64,000 nt of DNA from Pyrus communis (lineage: Eukaryota > Streptophyta > Magnoliopsida > Rosales > Rosaceae): the NCBI RefSeq assembly GCF_963583255.1, contig NC_084808.1, positions 12,423,501 through 12,487,500 on the forward strand, read 5' to 3'. How positions within the stretch are numbered: position 1 is the first letter of the stretch; each line of letters starts with the position of its first letter. The translations under genes were made by a program, and so were the position numbers. Below, one piece after another: positions 1-9,521 of this stretch. The notes beneath the pieces are model-generated. The model saw nothing but the letters and a program-made list of their open reading frames with translations, did not search any database and had not been told where the DNA came from.

Positions 1-3000
1 TTACAATTTACAACATATATGAGGGTCACGTAGTAATAAGTACTGTAGACAAATGTCTAAATTTGATCATAACTTTGGCCTTAACAAGAAAAGAAACGGA
101 TCTGCTGGAGTAAGAAAGATATATCTCAAATTAATAACAGTATTAAAAATACAATCCAATATAATTAGGAAAACAAAAAGGAAAAAATAAAGGCGGGAGT
201 CCAGTCCCCGAGGCAAAGGAGTTGGAATGGAATGTGTGAGTGAGTACGTAAAAGGAGTGGGGAATTGAAAAAGAAAAGGGGAAAAGTAAAAGATTGATGA
301 GAGAGGCAGAGGCAGTGGCAGCCATAAACATGTCATATGATAGGATGTCTGTCCGGAGACATTTATTGTATAAAGTTGCACGCTTTCTTTTCACCTCTTC
401 AAAATTCTGTCTCCATTCCCTATTTACTTTTTTCAGTCAGCTTCCAGCTTTTGACTGGAATTTTATTTTCGACATCTATGCGATGCAAATCCCCTTCACC
501 AAACGTTTTACACAAATTTTCGTCCAAAAAAATAAGAAAACGTTTTACACACAAATTAAACAATTTATGTCATGCACATATATACTTAAGCATGCAATGC
601 ATTAGGGTTAAGTTTGATTAGTATGTTCTGCACTATCTTTTTAAATATGTTGGAAAGTTTTCTTATGTTATGAGATTAACCGATAACATAAACATTTATG
701 TTGTCTGACTTCAAACTATTGATCAAAATGATTTTGCCTAAATATTATTTTCGTATTTAGCTTACAATTAGAACTTGTAATGATGCCTGACGCTAGGGTT
801 TGAGTAGTTATACATAGAGGAACTTTAGCAACGCTAAACGCTAGAGTTTTAATTTTTGTGTAAATATGGGGTCTCAAGTTCAACCAATATAAATTTGCAA
901 TAGATATTACTGCATAAAACTATACCTTAAAAACATAAGATAATTGATTATGTTCAAGAAAATCACTTTTTTAAAGAAAACGATTTCCTTAATGAAACTC
1001 AAGTACAAGTAGAGACTCTAAAGTTGTAAAAGAGGATGTCCAAAGTAAGATAAGGCAGAGCTTAATTCTTCATTATCGCACTATTACTTGAAAGAGAGGA
1101 ATTAGCAAGTCTATTGGCAACCCCATTAGAATTCCTAACAAATTGAAAACTTGATTTCCTACACACACAGGAAGATCAAATTTTTAAACTAAATTTACAA
1201 ACAAAATGATGTGTCACAAATAAGAAATAAGCACGTTAATAACACTTAAATATTATTCAATCATTAACATACAAATTATTTAGCTTACAAAATTTGATTT
1301 AAAATTTTGATCTCTTTAGCATTACCCTTTTTTCTGCAAGATGCATAGATCACGTGAATGGAAGGGTCCACTCGCTCTCCTTATCAAACACACTTATATG
1401 TGTGACCCCATGCACAAACATTCCCGTCTCTCTTTTTTCTTTATTTCTTTTCTACATTCCCATCTAGAATTCAGAAAGGTAGGGTTTTATTTTTGTTCAT
1501 CAGCTAGCAACAGCCTATGGCACCGGATTAAACTGCACTGTGTTTCCTCGAAATGACCTCTGTCAATGACAATTTGCTTGCATCATGCTTTTCTACGGCT
1601 ATCTTCCTTTAGGTGAGCCATCCACTTAGGTGTTAGATCAGGGCCATTGCTATCGCTAAACAACAACAATATGTTGCAGATCAATCAGTTGGTCCAATTC
1701 TTTTAATTATCATAGAGGACCGTTATTTATTTGAATTCATGAGCTAGCATAGTTTTTTTATTACTTATCCTTTGAACTAGTATAACATTCAAATTGCATA
1801 TACCTTCATGAAATCTTTTGTATGTAACCCTATCCAAGTTTTATTCATATTGTCGAACATGTAATCATTGGATTGACTCGATCATCAAATTATAAATTAT
1901 ACGTACATTTAACCTTAGCCCATTTCCATATTTGGTGTACAATATTATTAATTTTTTAAAATAGTTCTACTAGTGCAATATTCAGAGTTGTGCTGTCGTG
2001 CAATCATTTCTATAGTGGTAAATTACTGAGTTGATTTTGAATTTATAAGTGATTATAGTTAAGAAGCCTCCTTAGAGATTAGTCTTTTCAAAATATACCA
2101 CCATGGTGTATGCGCTTTCTGAAGTCGTGATAGATAGTATCAAAGCTAGTCTAGTGAGTTTTACCAACGTAATTCCTTAATTAGTGAGGGGTTAGCCCTA
2201 CTATAATACACTGCCCTTTTACTCAATTATACACTGTCAAACAATATGAACGCCACTAAATACAAATGAAAACGTTACATCAACAACAAAGGTTTACCTG
2301 AGGAAATTAACAGAGTTTAGGAAACATTTTACTTGACGGTAAATGGTTTACCTGGTGATATACGATAGCTTTTGGTATGTGGGCCAAAATGTTTCGTTTA
2401 GTGTAGGTTGTAATTTATACTTTCTTGCTTTGTTGAAAATGTGTTAGGGAAAATGTAAACCAAATCATAAGATGACGCATTCATATTTAACAAATGGAAT
2501 ATCGTAATCCCAATTAATTCGTAAAGTGATACTTTTCTTCAAACTAGAGTAAACCCATTTCTCACCACTTTGAAAAATAATGTCCCAATGATTTGGGCAC
2601 TCCCCTTTACTCAAAACTAATTGGCATTGATAATTAAATGATAACCCCAAAATATTGCAAAAAGCTGCCCAATATTGAATTTGCAGAAATGCCCTAACCT
2701 CATCATTATTATGACATCCATTACTCACTGTCTAAAACTTTTTGGAGTAGGCTTATCTCTCTCCTTTTTTTCTTCCTCTTTCCTTTTTTCTTATTTGAAC
2801 GGTTACGGTTAAGCTACGTCAACATCTTATATTAATTTTTTATAGAAAGAGAAAGACAAAATAGAGAATGTGAAATGAAGGGATGGCATGGGGAGATAAT
2901 CCTAGTCCAAACTTTTTAGCTTTATCATCACAGTGAAAATCTCACATGAAGTTTTGAATCATGAGATGGGAGTAATTAGGGTTTGGGTTTGGTAAATGAC

Positions 3001-4345
3001 AAGAGGAGAAGTTAACGTTAATTAAAAAGGTGTAATTAATTAATTAATCAGATAATTGGTAATGATTAATAATGGTATTATTCATTTTGCATGAAATATT
3101 AACCTAGACGATATCTATGACTTTGACTGCCAAAGTGGTGCTCTCATTGTTAAACTAATTAAGTTCGAAAGTTCAACTTCGATCTGATAAAACTTGTTTG
3201 ATTTGATCCATATCTTCTACTTTTTTGACCCAAAAAGTGCTTTTTGATTGTAATCAAGCTCTCCACACACAGTACTACTACTACTACTAGATGTATAGCA
3301 CACACTGCAATAGTAATTCATATCACTGAATTTGCTTGTTACTGAACATATAAATAAATCTCTACACTTTGTCTATCAGAATTAGCTGACATATATATAT
3401 AACTAAATTAGTTGAATATGTATTTACCCAGAAAAGAAAACATTAGTTGAATATGCTTTCCAGATATATGCTTTTAAATGAAGGTAGCTAGCTCTCTTGA
3501 GCAAGTTTCCTTTGGCTCCTTTTAATGCAATAAAAACTGGGAAATCACCCTTCAATCTTCCTTTTATCATCCATTTACATGATATTCTTGAGATGCACGC
3601 CTAGTGCTGGACTCGACTCTATACACACACATATATATGTGTGTATATATCTGCTTTTTGGTAAATATTCAAGAGCTTCTTCTACTCCAGCAGAATTTTT
3701 TTTTTTTCTGATTTGATATCAAACTGATTTGCAATAATCTTTTGGCATGTAGTGGCCTGTACCATTTTCATGGTTTACCAGCAGACTATTTTGTCTGCTA
3801 CTAATTAAATGAAGTATATATCAAATAAGGTACAAAAAAAGGCAGGAAAAAGTTTCAGATATGCAGTTCAATTGCTTTCAACCTTGAGTCATTTAATTAC
3901 GAAAAATAAAGCAAGTACTGCACTAGTCTATAGAACAAGAAAAAGATGATGATTTTAAAAGTAAAGAGTGGTAAAAAGGTGATACCTAAACCAGTTTAAA
4001 AAGTCACTTATTAGTAAAAGTATTATCCGGGTAAGTAAATTGTGTTTGCATGCAGTGCAGGACGTGTTTTGGTCTACGAAATAACTAGGGTTTGTGCTGT
4101 GAACTCGTTTCTGGTTTTATTAGAACTGTAGGAATCTGATTAACTTGCTTTATTTGATAAAATTTGAAAGCTGATAAGTGTGGTTGGAAATGATCAGATG
4201 AGATTAAGCAAAAGGTAATATTGCAGTTTGCAGTTGCAGAGAGAGGGAGAGAAGCAATAATGCAATGTAGGATAGGAGACAGAGGGTTGCTTTTTGGGTA
4301 CTTGGGGAATAAAATGTTGTCTCTCTACGAGGATTGGCGTGGAGA

Positions 4346-4347
<2 letters not shown>
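1..4347. other. intergenic, no gene recognised
   Basis: AT-rich sequence with frequent stops in all frames. No open frame here resembles a known protein and no splice-consistent gene could be built. It contains one MITE-like copy (1181-1328), short microsatellites and a 20-bp palindrome of ACACACAT/ATGTGTGT type at 3625-3644. It may hold distal regulatory sequence of the SMXL gene downstream, but nothing in the sequence proves it. Confidence 0.6.
1181..1328. repeat. MITE-like repeat, family 'GCTAGGGAGACTAAATTTG', diverged copy
   Basis: Shares its body (loss of ATG-ACATG-type core, 'AGCACGTTAATAACACTTAAAT', 'TTAGTTTGCAAA..') with copies near 6643, 7175, 12324 and 45172. The ends are weakly inverted (AAACTAAATTTAC versus AAAATTTGAT...). 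The repetition within the window is directly visible; the class of transposon is an inference from short size, AT richness and inverted ends. Confidence 0.5.

Positions 4348-4379
<32 letters not shown>
4348..4379. repeat. (CT)n microsatellite
   Basis: Uninterrupted CT dinucleotide run of 32 bp. It is flanked by unique AT-rich sequence and lies in no gene. Confidence 0.95.
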
Positions 4380-4382
<3 letters not shown>

Positions 4383-4664
4383 CAAGAAGCCAATACTTGT
4401 ACATATCTGTCATGCATGTAAAGAACAAAGGGGTTTTTGAACTTTAATGTTCGAAGAAGATTAAAATTTAATAAAAATTTGGTGTTAGATTACATATTCA
4501 TTTTAGTCCTTTAAAGCGTACTTAATTCAAATTTATATTATTTTTATTTTAATATTTAATAGATGTCTAATTTAGTGTCTTCATATTAGATTTTAAATTT
4601 ATTATTATACACATTTTAATTTTGTTTAACTTCCTCTAATTAATGTACCTAAACGTCCGTACCA

Positions 4665-4905
4665 TAATTTGTTTGACTAAACTAGTGTACTAAAATGTCT
4701 GTACCTGAATATATTGTAATGAATTTGTGGCACATAAGAAAATATGCAAAAACATAAGCGTACCAAAAAGTCCATTTGTGGCACATACCTAAACATATTA
4801 TACTAAACTAGTGTACCAAAATGTATGTACCTAAATATTTTGCAATGAATTAGCGATATATAAGAAAATATACAAAAATGTAAGTGTACAGCAAAGTCTA
4901 CCAAA
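4665..4905. repeat. two diverged tandem units of about 130 bp
   Basis: The block with TACTAAACTAGTGTAC, TGTACCT(G/A)AATAT and GCAATGAATT occurs at about 4672-4767 and again at about 4795-4905. Both units also share the 'CATAAGAAAATAT(G/A)CAAAAA' phrase. It looks like internal duplication in an old AT-rich repeat into which the Cassandra element at 4992 later inserted. Confidence 0.6.
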
Positions 4906-4991
4906 ATATTTTCCTTATTATATAAGACACTTACGATAAATTGGTGATTGAAAATGTCAACAAATAAAACTAATTGATTTGAATTTCAAAT

Positions 4992-5274
4992 TGTCACATC
5001 CCGGCCCAGGACGGATCACTTCCCCGGCCCGCTCCCCACCGTAGCACGATATTGTCCTTTTTGGGCTTACCATTCCCTCACGGTTTTGTTTTTGGGAACT
5101 CACGAGCAACTTCCTAGTGGGTCACCCATCATGGGATTGCTCTAGCCCCCTTCTCGCTTAACTTCGGAGTTCCTACGGAACCCGAAGCTAGTGAGCTCCC
5201 GAAAGGCCTCGTGCTAGGTAGGGATGGGAATATACATTTAAGGATCACTCCCCTAGGCAATGTGGGATGTCACA
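4992..5274 (-). repeat. 3' LTR of the Cassandra TRIM
   Basis: Begins TGTGACATCCC on the minus strand and ends GGGATGTGACA, the 11-bp inverted termini of this family. It carries the 5S-like block at 5101-5176. No full matching 5' LTR exists next to it. Confidence 0.85.
5101..5176 (-). ncRNA. 5S rRNA-like segment inside the Cassandra LTR
   Basis: On the minus strand the sequence keeps GAACTCCGAAGTTAAGCG (5S box A region) and GATGGGTGACC (box C region), followed by GGAAGT and CTCGTG, in the order and spacing of plant 5S rRNA. The 5' third of a true 5S gene is absent, so this is not a functional 5S rRNA gene. Cassandra elements are known to carry such segments, which can act as RNA polymerase III promoters. 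Promoter activity here is not shown by sequence alone. Confidence 0.85.
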
Positions 5275-5344
5275 ATCCACCCCCCTTAGGGGCCCGATGT
5301 CCTCGTCGGCACACCATGGCCAAGGTTAGGCTCTGATACCAAAC

Positions 5345-5430
5345 TGACACACCCCGACCGAGATCAGGGCATGCTAGCCGTCACTTCCTTGTGACGGCCA
5401 GCATGCCCTGATCTCGGTCGGGGTGTGTCA
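5345..5430. repeat. 86-bp hairpin serving as the TRIM's other terminus
   Basis: Two 40-bp arms (5345-5384 and 5391-5430) are inverted copies with a single mismatch, separated by the 6-bp loop TTCCTT. Each arm matches the terminal 40 bp of the gypsy LTRs at 47671 and 54852 (start TGACACACCCCGACCGAGAT) with a few changes. The tRNA-Met primer site sits 3 bp away, the same spacing as in the gypsy element. Confidence 0.9.
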
Positions 5431-6081
5431 CAAATGATATTAAAATTTACAATATTTTACATGAAAATGTAATTCTAGACACCATAAAAGTATTAAAAAA
5501 AAGAAAAAAGATATTGAATGTATATGCTGGCATTAAATACAATTTAGGGACTAAAATCAATTTTTAATCTTGTACAAGACATTTTTCTAAACTTTGTCTT
5601 ATTTAAGGATTAAAATTTAGTTTTCTAAAGAACAAATGATAAACATGAAAAAGGAAAATATGGAAAAATAAATAAATGAAAAATATAGGAGTTTTTGTGT
5701 GCATGGAGTGGTGAAGGACTTACATAATAAGGAGATATTATCACGATAATATTTTGTGTTGATAAAATAAAAATATTTATAAATATTTATTCACGTGCAT
5801 ATCTCTATATTATTAGTACATAACGTTATATAGCAGTATAAGATGAACTTATTATCTTTCATCACAATAACTGTACCCTCTCTCTGCTGGCTTCTTTCCA
5901 CCTTTCCCCTTTACCACTGTATTTGAATTTCTGCTGGCTTTGTTTGTCCATTCAATGGCTGATGTGTAAAAAGAAGGGAAGCTCTCTCTCACTTGTGCCA
6001 TGATAAAAATTTTTGAAATTACGGGTCCCATTGCAATGGATCCTTTTCATGAAATCCTATTTGCATAGAAACGAAACCAAT

Positions 6082-6272
6082 CTCACGACATATTCTCACC
6101 GCTCTCACGTGATGATAATGTTACCACTCTATTAATATATCATCATTGAATAAGTTTAAATTCTAAGATTTGTGGTTATCTACTATACAGATCTCATTAT
6201 TTAAATTTATCTAAAAGTAAATATAGAGTGGTAAGCATCACCATCACTTGAGAGTGACGAGCAAAAATATTT
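6082..6272. mobile_element. MITE-like inverted-repeat element
   Basis: Roughly 45-bp terminal arms are inverted copies at about 75% identity: TTACCACTCTATT near 6121 faces AGAGTGGTAA near 6226, and CTCACGTGATGATAATG faces CATCACCATCACTTGAG. No coding sequence. I could not fix the exact ends or a target duplication. Confidence 0.5.
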
Positions 6273-6557
6273 CCCAACTGAAGGGACTTCGTGCTATTTT
6301 CTTTTATATGTAAAAGGGCTTCAGAGGGTTACTATATTGTATAAATCATAAGCTTTTTTATTCTTTTGTTGTTGAAAATATATAAATAAAACATATGCAG
6401 TCATAATAGTACAATTATCAATATAAAACAAACAAACAAAAGAAACAGGAAAAATAAAAGAGTTAGAGTAGATAGATTGGAAATCCCCTCCTCTTGCAGG
6501 AAATATAATGATAGTGCTTATTACTTAAATGTTAATTAATGTGCCTATTTAATTTAC

Positions 6558-6608
6558 TAGCAAGAAGTATAAAAAATGTGGCCTAGCCTATCTTGGTTTT
6601 CTCTGACT
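6558..6608 (+). promoter_or_regulatory. upstream duplicate of the SMXL core-promoter block
   Basis: This 51-bp block holds TATAAA at 6568-6573 followed by GTGGCCTAGCCTA and TTGGTTTTCTCT. It matches 7723-7773 at 46 of 51 positions. The copy nearer the gene is the likelier active promoter; this one lies 1.5 kb from the start codon. Confidence 0.6.
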
Positions 6609-6642
6609 ACTTCCTACTAGTGAGAGGGGAGTAAATTTACTT

Positions 6643-6800
6643 AAGATGATACCTAGACAAAATTTTGTAAACTAAATGACATGAAAGTTGATGATTGGAT
6701 TATTACTGAAGTGTTGATTAACATGCTTATTTTTTATTGATAACACCTCATTTATTTTGCAAATTTTGTCTACAAAGGTCGTCTACCTAGCAGTACTATC
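6643..6800. repeat. MITE-like repeat, same family as 1181 and 12324
   Basis: Inverted ends: GATACCTAGACAAAATTTTGTAAAC on the left and GCAAATTTTGTCTAC..CTACCTAGCAGTA on the right. The body shares AAATGACATGAAAGTTGATGATT in reverse orientation with the copy at 12324-12472. No coding sequence. Confidence 0.55.
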
Positions 6801-7011
6801 GGGTGAATCATGCCATTAAAATGGGTAATTTTAGACAAATCATCTATTTAAATTATATTTTATAAATCATATAACATGGTTATTAATGATTAAATTATGA
6901 CATAAATTTTATATTTAAATTATTACATACCCACCCCTCTCTCTTAGTGTAAATAGTTTCCCTTAGTATAAATAATAGTGTTTGTTAGAAAAAAAGTATT
7001 ACATTAATCTT

Positions 7012-7188
7012 GATTAATGTACCACTTAGTACTACAGAGTAGTGATATTTCTTTTCACTTATAAGTGAGAGGTCTTAAGTTCGATTCTCGCCAAAGGCGA
7101 ATTTGAAATTATTGTTAGCCCATGTGAAGCTAAGCCCACCCCCTTTCCCTTAGTGTAAATAATATTATTTGTGCAAAAAAAAAAAATT
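7012..7188 (+). mobile_element. SINE-like element with poly(A) tail
   Basis: Contains a B-box-like GTTCGATTCTC (about 7079-7089) and ends in a 12-bp A run near 7177-7188. The flanks repeat an imperfect 20-bp phrase (ATTACATTAATCTTGATTAAT before, ATTACATAAATGTTGATTAAT after), consistent with target duplication inside the older MITE copy. A second, truncated tail of the same family (TTAGTGTAAATA..GTTTGTTAGAAAAAAA) lies at about 6940-6987. Confidence 0.6.
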
Positions 7189-7280
7189 ATTACATAAATG
7201 TTGATTAATATGCTTACTTTTATTGGTGACATATCCCATAATTTACAAATTTAATTTAAAAAATTAATTTACCTAGCATT
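7175..7280. repeat. MITE-like repeat interrupted by the SINE-like insert
   Basis: TGATTAATATGCTTACTTTTATTGGTGACATA and CTAGCATTATCC match the family also seen near 6643 and 12324. Its 5' part lies before the SINE-like element at 7012, so the order of events is MITE first, SINE second. Confidence 0.5.
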
Positions 7281-7453
7281 ATCCTTGAAACTTATACATT
7301 GATATATGCAAGTTCCCAACAGTTGCAAAATGATTATAAAAATTTACCCTCTTATTAAAAATTAATTTACCTAGCATTATCCTTGAAACTTATACATTGA
7401 TATATGCAAGTTCCCAACAGTTGCAAAATGATTATAAAAATTTACCCTCTTAT
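7258..7453. repeat. 98-bp perfect or near-perfect tandem duplication
   Basis: The segment from ATTAATTTACCTAGCATTAT to AATTTACCCTCTTAT appears twice in direct order with a period of 98 bp (starts 7263 and 7361). The two units look identical by eye, so the duplication is recent or homogenised. It lies 600 bp upstream of the SMXL start codon. Confidence 0.9.
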
Positions 7454-7505
7454 ACTAATTTTCTCCCAAAATAAAAATCTTAATTAATGAAATAGCGCAA
7501 AGATT

Positions 7506-7622
7506 AGTGTTATATTTACCATCATTCGTATCATTTCTCTAATAGAGATAAAGCTCACTAACACAATGGATCTCATCTCTATTAGAGAGATTGTATAAAT
7601 GATCCTACATGTAAATAGTAAA
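7506..7622. repeat. short inverted-repeat element
   Basis: ATCATTTCTCTAATAGAGAT at about 7529 faces ATCTCTATTAGAGAGATTG.. TAAATGAT at about 7574, separated by a short spacer, forming a possible stem. The outer ends (TATATTTACCAT and ATGTAAATAGTA) are also partly inverted. Probably a small MITE. Confidence 0.45.
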
Positions 7623-7722
7623 AATAGGATTTTTGTAGTGAAAATAAAAAGCTAACAAAAGCCGAGTAATCACAGAAAAAGTAAAAGAAAAAAGAGTAAT
7701 GAATAAATAATTAAAAACTCAA

Positions 7723-7773
7723 TAGCAGGAAGTATAAAGAAGGTGGCCTAGCCTAGCTTGGTTTTCTCTAACT
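7723..7773 (+). promoter_or_regulatory. probable SMXL core promoter (TATA box 7733-7738)
   Basis: TATAAA lies about 330 bp before the family-type start codon, which would place transcription start near 7765 and give a leader of about 300 nt. The same block occurs upstream at 6558-6608. Inference from position and motif only. Confidence 0.5.
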
Positions 7774-7824
7774 GAAACTCAACTCAAAACTCCCCCCTCG
7801 GCTGATCATAGCTACTCTCTCTAA

Positions 7825-7846
7825 CTCTCTCTCTCTCTCTCTCTCC
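7825..7846 (+). repeat. (CT)n tract in the SMXL leader
   Basis: Pyrimidine-rich CT run, preceded by further CTCTCT at 7815. Such tracts are common in plant 5' leaders and core promoters. Polymorphic length is likely. Confidence 0.8.
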
Positions 7847-8064
7847 CCTTGCACTTGAGGTGGTGGTGTTCAAGCCTTCCAAAGCTCCAAGCTTTTTTTC
7901 TAAGTTCTATTCTTTCGTCTCAGGTTAATATTTGGGTGGGGGGTTAGAGGGGGATAAGAAATATAAGTAAAAAAAAAAAAAAAAGAAGTGATTATTTGTG
8001 GTTGTGAAGAAATTGCTTGTGGAAAAACAAAGGGTGGGTGTGGGGGGTGGGTTTTGATCAAGTG

Positions 8065-9469
8065 ATGCGCTCAGGAGGTTGTGCAGTTCAGCAGACCCTC
8101 ACAGCGGAGGCTGCTTCGGTGTTGAAGCACTCTCTCAGCCTAGCAAGGCGGAGAGGCCATGCTCAGGTCACTCCTCTCCACGTGGCCGCCACTCTTCTCA
8201 GCTCAAGAACTAGCCTCTTGCGGCGGGCCTGTCTCAAATCTCAGCCGCACCAAACCTCTCATCCTCTCCAATGTCGAGCTCTCGAGCTCTGCTTCAATGT
8301 GGCTCTCAACCGCCTCCCAACAACTCCCGGCCCTCTCCTCCACGGGCAGCCCTCTCTCTCCAACGCCCTCATCGCCGCCCTCAAGAGAGCCCAAGCCCAT
8401 CAGAGAAGAGGCTGCATCGAGCAGCAGCAGCAGCAGCCGCTCTTAACCATCAAAGTCGAGCTCGAGCAGCTCATCATCTCCATCCTTGACGACCCGAGTG
8501 TCAGCAGAGTCATGAGAGAGGCAGGTTTCTCCAGTACCAACGTCAAGAACAACTTGGAGGACTCCTCAACGTCCTCCGTTTTCCAGTGTTATAGCAGTTC
8601 CGGCGGCGTTTTCTCCTCTCCTTGCTCTCCTTCTCCTCCCTCGGACCGTCACCACCAAAACAATATCATTCCTGGGAGTTTCTGGCAACCCCATTTCCTG
8701 GCTTACACTTGTGAGCAAAACCCACTTCTTTTTTCCCCTCAAAAGACAAAACCTCCATTGATAATCAGTAAACCCACCACCACCACTGAATACTCTGGTA
8801 GTTCTCCAAAGGAAGAAGATGTTAAGTTGGTGTTGGAGGTGCTGATGAGGAAGAAGAGGAGGAACACTGTGATAGTTGGTGATTCAGCTTCCATGACTGA
8901 AGGGCTTGTCTCTGAAGTTATGGGGAGGATAGAGAGAGGTGGAGTTGGAGTTCCTGAGGAGCTGAAATCAACCCAGTTCATCAAGTTTCAGCTCTCACCA
9001 GTGGCTGTGAGGTTCATGAAAAAGGAATATGTGGAAGCAAATCTCTCAGAGCTCAGAAGAAAAGTGGACTCATCATTTGTTGGAGGAGGAGGAGGTGCTG
9101 TTATTTATACGGGGGATCTGAAGTGGGCTGTTACTGATGAGCAGAGAGATCAACACCAAAACTCTGGTGGGTATTATAGCCCAGTTGAGCATTTGGTTTC
9201 AGAGATTGCAAGGTTGGTCTCTTCTGATAACTCAAGGGGGAAGGTGTGGGTGATGGGAACTGCAAGTTACCAGACATACATGAGGTGCCAAATGAGGCAG
9301 CCACCTCTTGAAATTCAATGGTGTCTTCAAGCTGTTTCTGTTCCTTCTGGTGGTCTTGGTCTCTCCCTTCATGCTTCCAGGTTAGTTTTTTATTTTTCTC
9401 TCTTTTAACTTTATTTTATTGTTATTATTATTATTATTATTATTATTCATGTTCACTGTTATTTTATAT

Positions 9470-9521
<52 letters not shown>

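Larger units (their letters stand above)
4992..5430 (-). mobile_element. Cassandra-type TRIM retrotransposon, chimeric
   Basis: Non-autonomous LTR element of 439 bp, no coding capacity, read on the minus strand. Order on that strand: an 86-bp 5' terminal block (5345-5430), a primer-binding site complementary to initiator tRNA-Met (5329-5341, TGGTATCAGAGCC), about 50 bp of internal sequence, a purine tract (5275-5288), and a 283-bp 3' LTR (4992-5274) holding a 5S rRNA-like segment. The outer ends are TG/CA and the target duplication CAAAT is perfect (4987-4991 and 5431-5435). A normal TRIM has two matching LTRs. Here the 5' block is an inverted repeat that matches the end of the gypsy LTR found at 47671 and 54852, so the element is a chimera. 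TRIM and Cassandra identity follow from the 5S segment and the tRNA-Met site. Confidence 0.85.

Noticed and set aside
3625..3644. Perfect 20-bp palindrome of ACACACAT/ATGTGTGT
   Set aside because: Simple-sequence origin (CA/TA/TG runs); no further structure around it.
5101..5176. Functional 5S rRNA gene
   Set aside because: The 5' third of the 5S gene is missing and the copy sits inside a TRIM LTR.
8017..8064. Upstream in-frame ATG for SMXL adding 16 residues
   Set aside because: The family N-terminus begins MR(S/A/T)GG at 8065; the extra residues are low-complexity and unconserved.
8159..8489. Overlapping alternative frames within SMXL exon 1
   Set aside because: Shadows of the GC-rich SMXL coding frame; no independent start context or homology.
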